In this document: positions 52,402-63,000 of the stretch, piece by piece
Layout of the letters: each line of letters starts with the position of its first letter
Numbering within the stretch: the first letter of the stretch is position 1
Assembly: GCA_964036195.1 (NCBI GenBank)
Contig: OZ038458.1
Location: 21,279,832-21,343,831, forward strand
DNA length: 64,000 nucleotides
Source: Sphaerolaimus hirsutus
Taxonomy: Eukaryota > Nematoda > Chromadorea > Monhysterida > Sphaerolaimidae
Direction of reading: 5' to 3'
Notes under the pieces: generated by a model
Told to the model about the DNA's origin: nothing
Database searches by the model: none
What the model saw: only the letters and a program-made list of their open reading frames with translations
Translations under genes and position numbers: made by a program

Positions 52402-53754
52402 ATGAAAAACCTAAATACCAGCACTAGTACAATTGGCACAAAGAATAGGGAGAAGGAGGGTTTAAGACCACTAGATGATGCAGATCCAATAAAGAAGGCA
52501 CGGATTGAAGCAGCCAACGATTCAAACTTGTATGCACAAACAGTTGCAGATAATGAAAGATTGTCTCGTTTTCTCCATGGCGCAGCACGTAAAGATCGAG
52601 GACAACACTTGAAAGAATTGCGCAACACTATAGATCCAACCATACCTGCCATACCGCCAGAGGCTGTACTCGAAGAAGCGCACAAATTGCAAGAAAACAT
52701 ACGTCTGAAGAGCAAAGGGGCCCCCGTGCCTTTTTCAGCAAATGCTGTACCATTACCTTATTCTGCATCGCTGATACGTGCCAGTTTTGCACCGGAGCAT
52801 TGACCAATTGTGGATAAGGTGTTGAAAAATTTGGAACCTATAGCATCAAATGTCTTGGATCCATTAGGACGTGTAAAAGTACCAGGCCAAAATAAACCAG
52901 GCTCTGATGTATTCGATGTTTTGCACCATGCCATTGTTGGCCCGGAGATTGGGGATGCAACCACAACAGCGGCGCTGGATGGTTCCGACCATTTTTGGAA
53001 GCAAATCTTGGACAATGACGACAAATCTTCAACTTCGGCGGGGGGAGGGTCACTAGAGAAAAGATCCACCCTGGAGACTGTGGGTGAGAGTAGAGATCAA
53101 CAAGGCTCCATCGATAGTACAACTACAGTGGCAAAGCAGGAACCTATTGAGCGACATGGTCAACAACAACAACGTGGAAATCGTGCACCATCAATAATTC
53201 TTGATACAGATCTCGATGATGATGATGATGAGGAGGATGATGATGATTATGACTATAATGATCCCAGTTTGGAAAAGGTTGAAACTATTGATGATGATGA
53301 CGAGGGTGGCGGGGAAAATGCAGATGATGACGACGACGACCATGTTGCAGCGGATGGGACTGAATTCGGAACACCACAAGAAGAACCGATGATGGCTCCT
53401 TCTCGTAGGGCTGCATCATTGCAGGCAAAGCAAAGAATTGCTACAACAGCCGCCATGGGGCGGCGTGGCCCTAGACGTGGTGGTGGTGGTACCGCTGGCC
53501 GTGGTGGACAAAATGTAACACCAACCTCCTCTTCTTCTTCTTCTACTACACGAGGTGGTCGAGGTGCAGCAGCGGCGGGGGCTCAACAGATTTCATCACG
53601 TGGGGCTGCTGCGTTAGCCAGAGGACGTTCTACATGCCCGATTGTAGGAGAAGCAGCAGAGTCATCGTCGTCGTCGTCGCATAAAACGGGCGAACACGAG
53701 TCAAAAAAGGAACTTCCAAAACATTACTCTGAAATTATGAAGAGCTCACATTAA
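52402..53754 (+). pseudogene. unknown Polinton structural-like protein, split by an in-frame TGA
   Basis: Starts at the ATG at 52402 (MKNLNTSTSTIGTKN) and is open for 133 codons to TGA at 52801-52803. The same frame is then open without an ATG to 53754, so the two parts were most likely one protein of about 450 residues. The first part is rich in charged helices (NERLSRFLHGAARKDRG) with AVPLPYSASLIRASF near its end; the second continues DKVLKNLEPIASNVLDP and then becomes strongly acidic (Asp runs) and finally Arg/Gly-rich (GRRGPRRGGGG). No catalytic motif. A nucleic-acid-binding or core role is possible from the tail alone. Confidence 0.6.
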
Positions 53755-53791
53755 TAATTATTACTATACCCCCCGACCAAAAAGTATTGCG

Positions 53792-55409
53792 ATGCATAAG
53801 CAGTGGGCTGAAAACATTGGTGGTGGTAAATGGCTACGAACACAATATAATCTACCCAATGAAGCTTGGAAAGAGCATATATTATTAAATGAGCCGGCAT
53901 ATTATTTAAAAGGTCATCCATCATGGAGGCGTGGATTTGAACGTTTACCTATTCTCGTTAGTGGTCCTGATCGGTTCTGGTCTGTGGATTTGATGGTAAT
54001 GCCAGAGCGTGATATGCATGTGAATGACAATTATCGCTATATTTTTGTATGCTGTGATGATTTCACAAATGAAGTTTGGATGGAGCCATTAAAGCAAAAG
54101 ACTGGTATCGAGGTTACGCAAGCATTCAAGACAATAATGTCGCGTAATAATGGACGTGCACCCATGCGACTACGTTCCGACTTTGATCGCTGCTTCATGT
54201 CTGTACACTTTCAAAAGGCACTATATGCGGTAATTTGTTTATTTTTTTCACATACACACGTGCACACACATACACACATGTGGTCATTGTCAGATCAAAT
54301 GTACGTTTGCACCGGCTGCTGAAGATGTGACTCGACTGCCAAAGCTAGATTCATTCATACGGACCATTCGGAAACGTCTTGAAATGTACTTTATGACGAC
54401 AAGTAGTACAACAACAGCTGCAGCTGCGCCGGCGGCGGACATTACACAGCAGCAACCTAGCGGCAGCGGCGGGGGTGGCGGAACCATTGTCCGCAGATGG
54501 ATTCACATTTTACCCGCTATAGAAAAGCAAATGAATACCACTAGAACATGTGCACTATTTGGAGCTGCTCCAGTCGAGGTTTCACAGCCTAGAAGTACAA
54601 ATGCGCATGCTTTATTAATAGCCCGCCAGTTGCGACACAAAAGAAGGCGTGCACAGCCAAATACAGTATACACTGGGACAAGTCGCGAAGCGGCAGATTC
54701 TGCACACGAGCGACTCTCATTGCTCACTGGCTGGGTGCGCCTGTCTAGACCGCCTCCCGCACACGGGAATCCAATAAAACTGGTCGCGCGCGAGAGATTC
54801 ACACGTGAAGTTTTTCCACTCGGACGTAGATTTGCATTGCCCGACAGACCTGACACATATCTAGTATTAGACCCACAGGATGAAAATTTGGCCCCTTTAA
54901 AAGGACGTTTCTATCGACAGGAATTGATAGCCGCAAAGCAGCCTGGCAGTACATTGCCGCCTTTATCTTCCGCCGCCGCCGCTTCTCCCATTGCACCTTT
55001 TACTACTACTAAGTCTGCCAGCGGTAGTAGGAATATCAACAACACTACAACAACAACAACAACAACAAGTAGTAATAATAAAAAGCAACGGAGAAGCAAC
55101 AACAAGAATGGCAATTCTGTTAACAACAACAGCGATCGTCACCATCAGCCTGGTCGTATTGCTAATCTTCACGCTGGTTCTAATCGCCATAGTCGCCCTG
55201 CTACTATTGACGCAGAAATGGCTCATGACAATGATACTAAAGTTTTATCACTTCTCTCACTGGAAGAAATCATTCAGAGACAGCAACACGCACAGCAATC
55301 ACAACAATCACAGAAACAACAAGATTGGAGTTCAAAATCATTTCCATCACTACGCTCCTGGCCAGGCGGCGGCGGCGGCGGGCAACAAAGGCGGGGGCGG
55401 CGGAAATAA
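53792..55409 (+). CDS. Polinton integrase (retrovirus-like DDE superfamily)
   Basis: Exons 53792-54229 and 54294-55409 joined in phase 0 over a 64-bp intron. The core shows FWSVDLMVMP (first Asp), IFVCCDDFTNEVWMEPLKQK and RLRSDFDRCFMS (second Asp). The third acidic position, expected as ER in a V-E-R-F type motif, reads LDSFIRTIRKRLEMYF, so Glu is replaced by Asp. A C-terminal chromo/SH3-like part has FTREVFPLGRRFALPDRPDT and GRFYRQEL, as in other Polinton integrases. The last 150 residues are Asn/Gln/Ser-rich low complexity, longer than usual. It inserts element DNA in the family; the altered triad makes activity here doubtful. Confidence 0.85.
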
Positions 55410-56267
55410 AAATCGTCATCACCCGACAACAACAGGCGCGCCTCCCCCATCTCCGAGAGGGAGCAGAAACACTACAACCAACAACAGGCAACAAAATTGC
55501 GCAATATTGCGCAATCAACTAGCACCGACTCCACCACCGCCACCAGGAATTCTAACAACCGCAGCAGTGATGGAAAAGGTCAACCTCACAGAACCACCTC
55601 CCCCCATGCTACCATCACGAGCAGCACACTTTCAAATTGGCCCCCCAAGCCACAGCAATCTGATGGATTCCATCGACGACAACGACAACAACAAGGTGGT
55701 GACAATGAAAAAAGAAGAAGAAGAAATCGACAATTACGACGAAAACGACGATGGCAGAGGCAGAGGTCTCATGATGCACAATATGAGACTGGCAGCAGCA
55801 GCAGAAAAAATGAATCATCAACAGCAGCAAATCGAATACAAACAAGACAATCTACAAGAAATTTTCAACAGCAACGGGAAAAATCAAAGTCAGATCATGA
55901 GCGCGCGCCGCCGACTCGCGACGCCTACGGCGCCGCCCCACGGAGAACCGGGGACGGGGGAGAGGGGCCGCCTTCTAGGGGGGCCGCCACCGCCACATTT
56001 GCAGAACGCCCCCGGAGGGGGCGTTCTGCAAATCTGAGCGGTGTTGCGGCGGTCGCCGACGGCGACCGCCGCTATGCGAGTTCAACCAATGCTAGTGGTG
56101 CTAGTGGTGGTGGTAGAAGGAGAAGGAGGAGGAGTAGCAGAGGCGACAAAGCCACGCGTGTCATTATTGATGGTCGTGATCATAGTGATCATAGTGATCA
56201 TAAAAGAAGGAAAAAAAGCCAGAATGATCATAGTAGTAGTAGTGGCAAGAAAAGGAATAAAAAGTAG
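55410..56267 (+). CDS. Arg/Ser-rich low-complexity frame after the integrase
   Basis: The integrase frame continues open after its TAA at 55407-55409 to 56267. It is Gln/Asn-rich, then strongly Arg-rich (RRRRNRQLRRKRRW ... GGGRRRRRRSSRGD). There is no good initiator except internal ones. Two other frames are also open over parts of this DNA because it is CAA/AGA-repetitive, so coding is uncertain. If real it would be a basic DNA-condensing protein or an extended integrase tail. Confidence 0.3.
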   Translation, partial: KSSSPDNNRRASPISEREQKHYNQQQATKLRNIAQSTSTDSTTATRNSNNRSSDGKGQPHRTTSPHATITSSTLSNWPPKPQQSDGFHRRQRQQQGGDNEKRRRRNRQLRRKRRWQRQRSHDAQYETGSSSRKNESSTAANRIQTRQSTRNFQQQREKSKSDHERAPPTRDAYGAAPRRTGDGGEGPPSRGAATATFAERPRRGRSANLSGVAAVADGDRRYASSTNASGASGGGRRRRRRSSRGDKATRVIIDGRDHSDHSDHKRRKKSQNDHSSSSGKKRNKK

Positions 56268-56521
56268 AAAAAATGTTGTTGTTGTTGTTATTGTTGTTGT
56301 CGTGTTGTTGTTATCGTCCTTTTTTTTTGTATTCTTGTCGTTGTTGTGGTTGTTGTAATGAAACTACTTTTTTCGACCCCCACACACTTGTTTTCATTTT
56401 TTCAGCAGCAGCAGCAGCAGCAAGCAGTAGCCATTTACCGATTGACACCATTGAAAATATTTGCTACTAAAAAATAATACTACTACACACGCGCACATAT
56501 ACACACGTACATACACACACA
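56268..56521. other. intergenic, GTT/CAG-repeat rich
   Basis: (TTG)n at 56275-56355 and (CAG)n at 56404-56422, then CACACA-type sequence before the next ATG. No gene. Confidence 0.75.
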
Positions 56522-58809
56522 ATGCGCCAAATTGTCTACCTCAGCTCGGATAGGCAGTGGAACGAAAGGACAAGCACACACACATTTTTCTCCAACTTTT
56601 CAACGGCGCCACCGTTACAATCAGGTGCTACATTTGGCAGCAATTTTTTTAAGCACATTTCTCTCACCCCCACATTTTTTGCAGGCGCAAGTCTATCTGG
56701 CATATCCTCTGCAGCATTATCGCCCATTGATGCTGGCAGTATCGTTGTTTTAGAAGAGGCATTTACACGCTCTGCAGACATACAAAACCGCGCCGATCAT
56801 ATCAGTCTGGTTGATTTGGAATTGAATGGGTGGCCTGTTTTTGAAGGAAAAGACACAACGCCTGCATTCATTGTGATTGATTGTGGCGGTAGTTTGTACT
56901 GGTGTCAGGTCGATCTTACGAGCGCACTGTCATTTCCGCCAAACAGTTCTGACGATTGGGCAAAAATTGTTGAGACTGAGCTCAATTCAACACTCAACGG
57001 AACCCCAAGGAGAGATAGAACAGGCGTGGACGAGTTGAAAGAATTGGATCAGTCCACGGCTACATTGCTTGCTCGGCTGGAACCAGGATTCCATCGCTGG
57101 CTTGAAGATGGGGCGAATAAAGCAGCCGCAGCAAAACACGACACGGAGAAAAGGTCGACAACGCAAAAACAACAACAAGGCAACCAGGACAACATTGATG
57201 AATGCGGTGAAAAAAAATCTTGGCGTGATGGCGCTGGAGCAACCGAAGAAGAAAAAACGTGGAAATCAACAGCAGCCGTTTCTACCAAAAACAAATCAGG
57301 CGCTGGACATGTCAAGTCCAAATCTTCTCATGTCACAGGCACCACCAATGAGCATAGTGGCTGGGGGGGGACCACCTCAGTTGAAAGGAAATCAGAAAAA
57401 GAGAGAATTGGAGGAAAAGTTGGCGGTGAAAAAGAAACCAGCGTTGACAGCTGGGGCGGGTCGACTAAATCGACGACTATGTCCACTGAGGAACGAAGCA
57501 TTGGGCTCCAGCTCGAAGCAAGCTCCATTCACGACATGGAAATATCCCCAAGTGAGGAGCGGACAGTTGGTGGCAAAATTACCGCCAAGCAAGCAGGCAG
57601 CGCCGACAGGTCAAGTAGCGCAAGTGACCGCACCCCCACCCCCACCAGTAAACAACACGGCAGGGGGGTCAAAGACAGTGATGACAATGTGATCATTGTC
57701 GATGATGATTACAATGTGCCTAATGTTGCAGCTGTTGATGACAAAGTGAAAGAACAGAATGAAGGCATGATTGTATCTGAACAAAGTAGCATGAGTAGTG
57801 AATCAGATGACAATGGGGACACTGCCAACGATGGTGACAATGACGAAGACGACGACGATGACAATATGGTGAGTAACAAATGGTTGTACACATGGCGATT
57901 AAATGAATAAATTCACCACCACCATCATTTCAGAATGAGCGTACGCCCTTGCTGCCCACACCCCCTACCATGGAAGAAAAAGGACACGGCTATCATCGTT
58001 TCAAGCGCCAAATGCAGCAGCAGCAGGTTGCGCCAGCGCACCCAAAGACTACAACGGCCAAAAAGGGAGGGGGGAAAAATGCCACCGCCAGTAATGTGCA
58101 ACAAGACAAACTCGCCGATGCAGTTATCACAGTCAAACACATGCTCACTGGCAACAAGTATAAAATGCCCAATGTATGGGCATCTAGTATGGCCACATCG
58201 ACACTGGACTACTGGATATTGAAAAAGTTGAAGGAGGCTGCAGGCGGCGGCGGCAGTGCAACGTCCATGTCCGATGTTACAATTGCGGTTGCATCAGATA
58301 TTCTGAATGGCGCATTACCTTTGAGCACAGCTAGTAAAGACGACAAGGGACAAGCGACAAAGACATTGGCATTTGAATCCAATGCTGAGACTCCATCGCA
58401 AATTGGCATACGGCGCTTTGCAATAAAAAATGCGGACAAAAATCTTGTCACAAGAATGTACATGAGTCAGCATCTGGCTGCAGAGCTGGGCTTCATCACA
58501 GTTGGGGGAGGAATTTCCAATGCGCAAGCAAATCAAATTGATTGGCTAGATACAAACAGCGTACAATATGGCTACAGTAGTGGCAGACAGCGCACATATG
58601 CAACCGTGCCGCACCAAATTAATCTACGCCAGCGTGTGCAAGTTCGTTGCGACAGTGTGGAGCCAATGTGTACAGTATTTCAATCTGAAGAGACACCACT
58701 GCTGGCAGTGTTCACATGGAGACCAGCATTTGTGATGAAGCCACCGAAGTCAGCGTCTTCTACCACCGAATCCGGCTGCTTCAAGACCGTAGTGAGAAAC
58801 GGCCTTTAG
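56522..58809 (+). CDS. putative Polinton capsid-type structural protein
   Basis: Exons 56522-56621, 56682-57867 and 57934-58809, with a 60-bp and a 66-bp intron; the first keeps frame either way. The N-terminal part (VVLEEAFTRSADIQNRADH ... FIVIDCGGSLYWCQVDL) is followed by about 250 residues of Ser/Thr/Lys/Asp low complexity and an acidic run. The C-terminal 250 residues look folded: VTRMYMSQHLAAELGFITVGG, then QRVQVRCDSVEPMCTVF and TPLLAVFTWRPAF. The LAAELGF and C/D-V-E-P pattern recalls the capsid proteins of Polintons, but I cannot separate major from minor capsid. The frame stops close to the presumed BEL/Pao LTR, so the C terminus may be truncated. Confidence 0.5.
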
Positions 58810-58830
58810 AGTGGTTGATTTCCCGTTGTT

Positions 58831-60062
58831 GCCGAACGTCCACTTGTCGACAGCCAAGTTGAGTTTATTTCGTAGTTGTGTGTTGAAAAGGGGTTTCAAG
58901 ATTGTTTCAGGTACTTTATTTTGATCAGATACAGTGTGTTACAAAAGCGCAAAGCCTAGCGAGCTTCCTAGTCGAAGTTTCTATCGCTAGCTTATTTTGT
59001 TCACTTGGGGTGGGTCCGCAGACTGAAGTAAAAACTCTCAAAGTAGCTAAGACACGGAAATCACGTATAGAAAAACAGCTACAGTAATTTCCTAATACAA
59101 ATGCACAAATAAGACATGAATGCAACAAATAAACACATCTAGCCGAAACAGTTGCCTTATAACGCGCGTGCATACATTCAAACAATTATGGTAAAGAAAT
59201 ACCAGGTACAAATTGGGTTAATAGAAAACTATTAATCTTGAGAGGTGCGAAGTCGGCAAACTCGGCCGATTTACTAATTTGCTTCAATTTGTCAGAAAAC
59301 ATTGACGCACATTGGAACTAATAAAATAGGGCTTGAAACTGTAAATAGTAGTGTAAATGTTCCTAATGACGTAAATAGAATAAGGTACATTCAACATGAT
59401 AATAATAATCACTTCCTGGAAACGTATGTTGAATAATCTAGCAAATTGGGACTTATTTGAGGTAAATGGGTATTGTAATTGAGCAGAGTTTATAATATAT
59501 TCAGCTTGAGCAAAGTATTATAATTATTAAGTAAATATAAATAGTTGTGAACAGGGTTATGACAAGTATACCTATGCGAAGGGCTTTGTAAAATAAAGGC
59601 TAGTTGCATACAGGGCACCATTTCTCTATTAGGACGCTGGCCTAGATAATTACGCAGCACGTAAATATTTACAAGATTTGACTTTTGTAAACTGCAAGTA
59701 AACTATGCAAATGTATATATAATCATGATCAGAAAATTACGGCGAGTTGAATGAGCCTAATTTTATATTAATACACCTAATAACAACTTATTTGACCTTT
59801 TAACCTAAACATTCCACATAAACCTATCAATAACTTATAAAACACTTTCCTAATTGAATACTCTCCATGGATACGTAATAAGTATAGGAAATACAATTTG
59901 CGTGGTAAATAAGTATAGTGTATGAAAAGTAAATAGTGCAAATAAGTAAATGTGCAAATATGAGCCTAATTATCAATTCTCTGTATTTCTTTATCCATCC
60001 ATTTTGCCACGGTCAGCACACTCCGGGCGGAAGAGTTGCTGCACCCCGTTGTTGCAGCAACG
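58831..60062 (-). repeat. probable 3' LTR and untranslated end of the BEL/Pao element
   Basis: Non-coding, AT-rich 1.2 kb directly after (on the minus strand) the BEL/Pao stop codon. TTTATT on the plus strand at about 58864 and 58915 would be AATAAA signals near the element's end. LTR borders could not be fixed because the second LTR is outside the window. No other gene seen. Confidence 0.5.
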
Positions 60063-63000
60063 TCACATGCTGGTGGTGGTGGGTGCCAACGTGATGAGTG
60101 GCGTTTCCACAGTCGCCTCGGTAGTGAACGTGGTCGTGCGCGAAGTCGTGGGCGTGCGTGAAGTTGCAGGTCCGGTTGCTGGTGATGCCAACGCCGACCT
60201 AGCCTGATGATGAAGCAGGTAGTTGCCCGTGTCGCTTCCTGCGCGTTCGCGTGAGGTGAATTTGCGGATATCGGGCATGTGAACACTGTCTCTGTTCCTG
60301 GCTCTGACTTGTCCCTCATCAGCTGAACTTTCATCTGGCTGAACGTATGCTGATAGTGACTTTGCCATTCTGTCCTCTGTTTCCGCTCTCCTGGCAAATC
60401 TGACGGACTGTGTTGAATTGGATCTGGCTCTCCTCTTGATTGCTGGTCTCAACTCTGTTTTGCGCACTTTTCTTTGTGGATAATTGGTTTCTTTCTGAGT
60501 TGATTTCTTGATAGTATATCTGATGGCTCTGAAGCATAGCCATATGCATTTGAACGGGCACACTATGCATCTCCATATGCATGTGTATACGCATGGTGGG
60601 ATCACTGGCTTCCCTGTGGCAATTCTCCAATTGTACCACAGGTATCCTGCAGCTACGATTCCAGCTATCAGGATTGTGATCCCCAGCAGCATTGCGATTG
60701 TGTTGATGATCACTTGAAAGGGTCCTTTCAGCATTCCTCCCATAAAGTTGGTGTACCCTTTTGACACTCCAGATATATAGTGACCATATGCCTTGCCGAT
60801 TCCTGCTGCTGTCTGTCCAATTCCGGCTCCAATGCCTTCTATTGAATTTCTGATCACTCTGGGATCCAATGACATATCTGCTGTGTAATCGATCAACTGG
60901 TTCTGCACATGCTCTAAGTTCTGTAGTCTCTGAATCTGGCCTCTGACATCCATGAAATTGGTCGCTCTGTTGACAATGTTGGTGAACAGGTGAGGCGCAT
61001 CAAACGTGAAGGCCTGCCATTGCCCTTTCCATGTCATTTCGATTGGTGTCTCTGTGACGTGCACCATTCCATGTGCGGACTTCCACTGTCCATGCTCATT
61101 TCTGTACAGGTGCGGTGTTGTGTGGCTGCAGTCTTCTTCTGGTGATTTCTCCACCAAGTCTCTGCTGCCTGGGCTCTTGAACCACAAGGGCCCGTCTTTG
61201 TCCAATCTCATTGGTGGGTATTTGTAGCATGTCTCTCCCACTTTTCCTGTCTGATAAATTATGTATGGCTGCACTTCCTTGCATTCCCAAAACATAATTG
61301 CTTCTCCAGCCCATTCTGCATGAACATCTTGTCTTCCCAGCATGGCTCGAATCCCCAGTGTTGGATCGATGCGGAAAAGCTGAGTCAACATGTCCAGCTG
61401 GTTCTTGCGAAGTTGACATAATTGATGCCATACAATTGCAAATTGTGCCTGAGTCATCTCTCTGACTACATGTTGCAGGAACTGAAACTTGGAGTTTCTG
61501 TCGTCCAATCTGGCATACAATGTTCCACTGATTGTCGACTCTCTTGCCTCCACTATCTTTCCTGGCATTGCCCATTCCACAGGCACATCTTCTCTTCTGT
61601 CAAACTGGATAAATACACCTCCTTGATCGGTGTAGTATGTGTCTCCCGGAACACATTCTGAACCAATCGGCCTCTTTGTCTTGTTGCTGTGGGAGTATGC
61701 TGCTTGCAATTTTGACACAATAATTGTCTGGCCAGATATCTCCGACTTGAATCTGCCAATTCTTTCATATGCACATTGATGCTTGAAATTCTCCGTATCC
61801 CACACCGTGATTCCATAATTGTGGTCTCTGCAATGTCCCATCATGGCTCTGCACTGGCTGAAATCTTGCAAGTCGCTGATTACAGTCTTTCCATCAAGTG
61901 AAGCCACGGTTCCTTCTTCCATGTAGAAGTTACTGACGACATTCTCTTTGTCATGACAACACCATGAATATTCCACATTCAAGGTCTGATTGGTTGTCCA
62001 CACTCTGGGCTCCATTTCCACCAAAGGTGTTCCTCTGAACATCTTGTGAATTCTTGCATAGTTACAGGCTACCACGCCAACTTGCTGGTATTTCTCAAAA
62101 TTGCCTGTAATGCCTTTCGCTCCCCAGAAACTGGTGTGTGTGATAATTTCTTTGATTCTGATGTAGCATCTGTATGCTTTCTCTTTCTGTGGAATCTGTC
62201 TCTGTGCGTAAAGTGTAACTTTCATTGCCTTGACAAAATTCCTTGGTGGGATATGGCACTGCACCTCTTCAGGAACTGTAAGCGCATGTCCATGTCTTCC
62301 ACTGGTACAAATCTGATACTTCTGGCTTTGTGAGCTGATCACTTGTTCCACAGGATGATCCTTGATTGCATCCTTGAATCTTTCATAAGTCTGCATTTCT
62401 CTGACAGATTTTGGTGGCCATTCTGAAGGCAAAGGCGGCAATCCATGATGCGCTGCCAATGATGGTGGCCTTACTGTCGAGGTTTCTAGAACGTATGTTC
62501 TGGAAAATACTTCGCTGTAAGCTTTGCCGGCTTCTCTCAGCGTTGCTGACTCTGACATGCCTGTCAACATCAACACCATGCACAGCATTCCAATCACTAG
62601 ACTGCTGGTGGTTGCTGTGGTTTTCCCTGTTGCACTCCTCAGGACTCTATCCGATGCTGAGTTCCTCTGAGCAGGGTTTTGAACAGGGTTTGATACAGAG
62701 TCTCTGTTCGAGCTCTGATTTCTGACATGTTTCTGGACAATTGCCGGGTCCAGTAAATCCACTTTAACTGTCACTGCTGTCTCTGGGATATCCATTGTCT
62801 TTGAATTGATTTCCAGTGGATACAATTGATTGAGTGGTCTGCTAACCACATTTCTGTTGGCAGTTCTGACTTTTGCTGAGCGAATCTGTCCATCTTTCCT
62901 GGGCTCTAACTGCTCGATGCGACCCATCCTCCAGGCACCTCTGGGCATGTTTTCTTCATAAATCAGCACAACTTCATTCACTTTGGGTTCTTGAGTCGCT

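Larger units (their letters stand above)
40931..58830 (+). mobile_element. Polinton/Maverick DNA transposon, intron-rich, partly decayed
   Basis: The combination of a protein-primed-type family B DNA polymerase, a retrovirus-like integrase of the Polinton type and an A32-like packaging ATPase on one 18-kb stretch is diagnostic of Polintons. All genes but one are on the plus strand. Introns of about 45-75 bp with GT-AG borders interrupt most genes. The cysteine protease was not found, and the capsid assignment is tentative. Terminal inverted repeats were not found; the right end may have been cut by the BEL/Pao insertion. Several genes contain an in-frame stop or frameshift. Confidence 0.9.

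Noticed and set aside
52236..52427. Ile/Val-rich membrane-protein-like frame
   Set aside because: Produced by TTATTG and ATT microsatellites; not conserved in character with neighbours.
49424..55409. Programmed stop-codon readthrough or an alternative genetic code
   Set aside because: Stops differ (TAA, TGA, TAA), they are isolated, and other genes in the window end normally with all three stops; decay explains it better.
54991..56037. 348-codon frame overlapping the integrase tail
   Set aside because: The same DNA is CAA/ACA-repetitive and open in several frames; the integrase frame is the one supported by motifs.
58831..60062. Exact BEL/Pao LTR coordinates
   Set aside because: Several TG...CA pairs are possible and the second LTR is outside the window, so no border is asserted.
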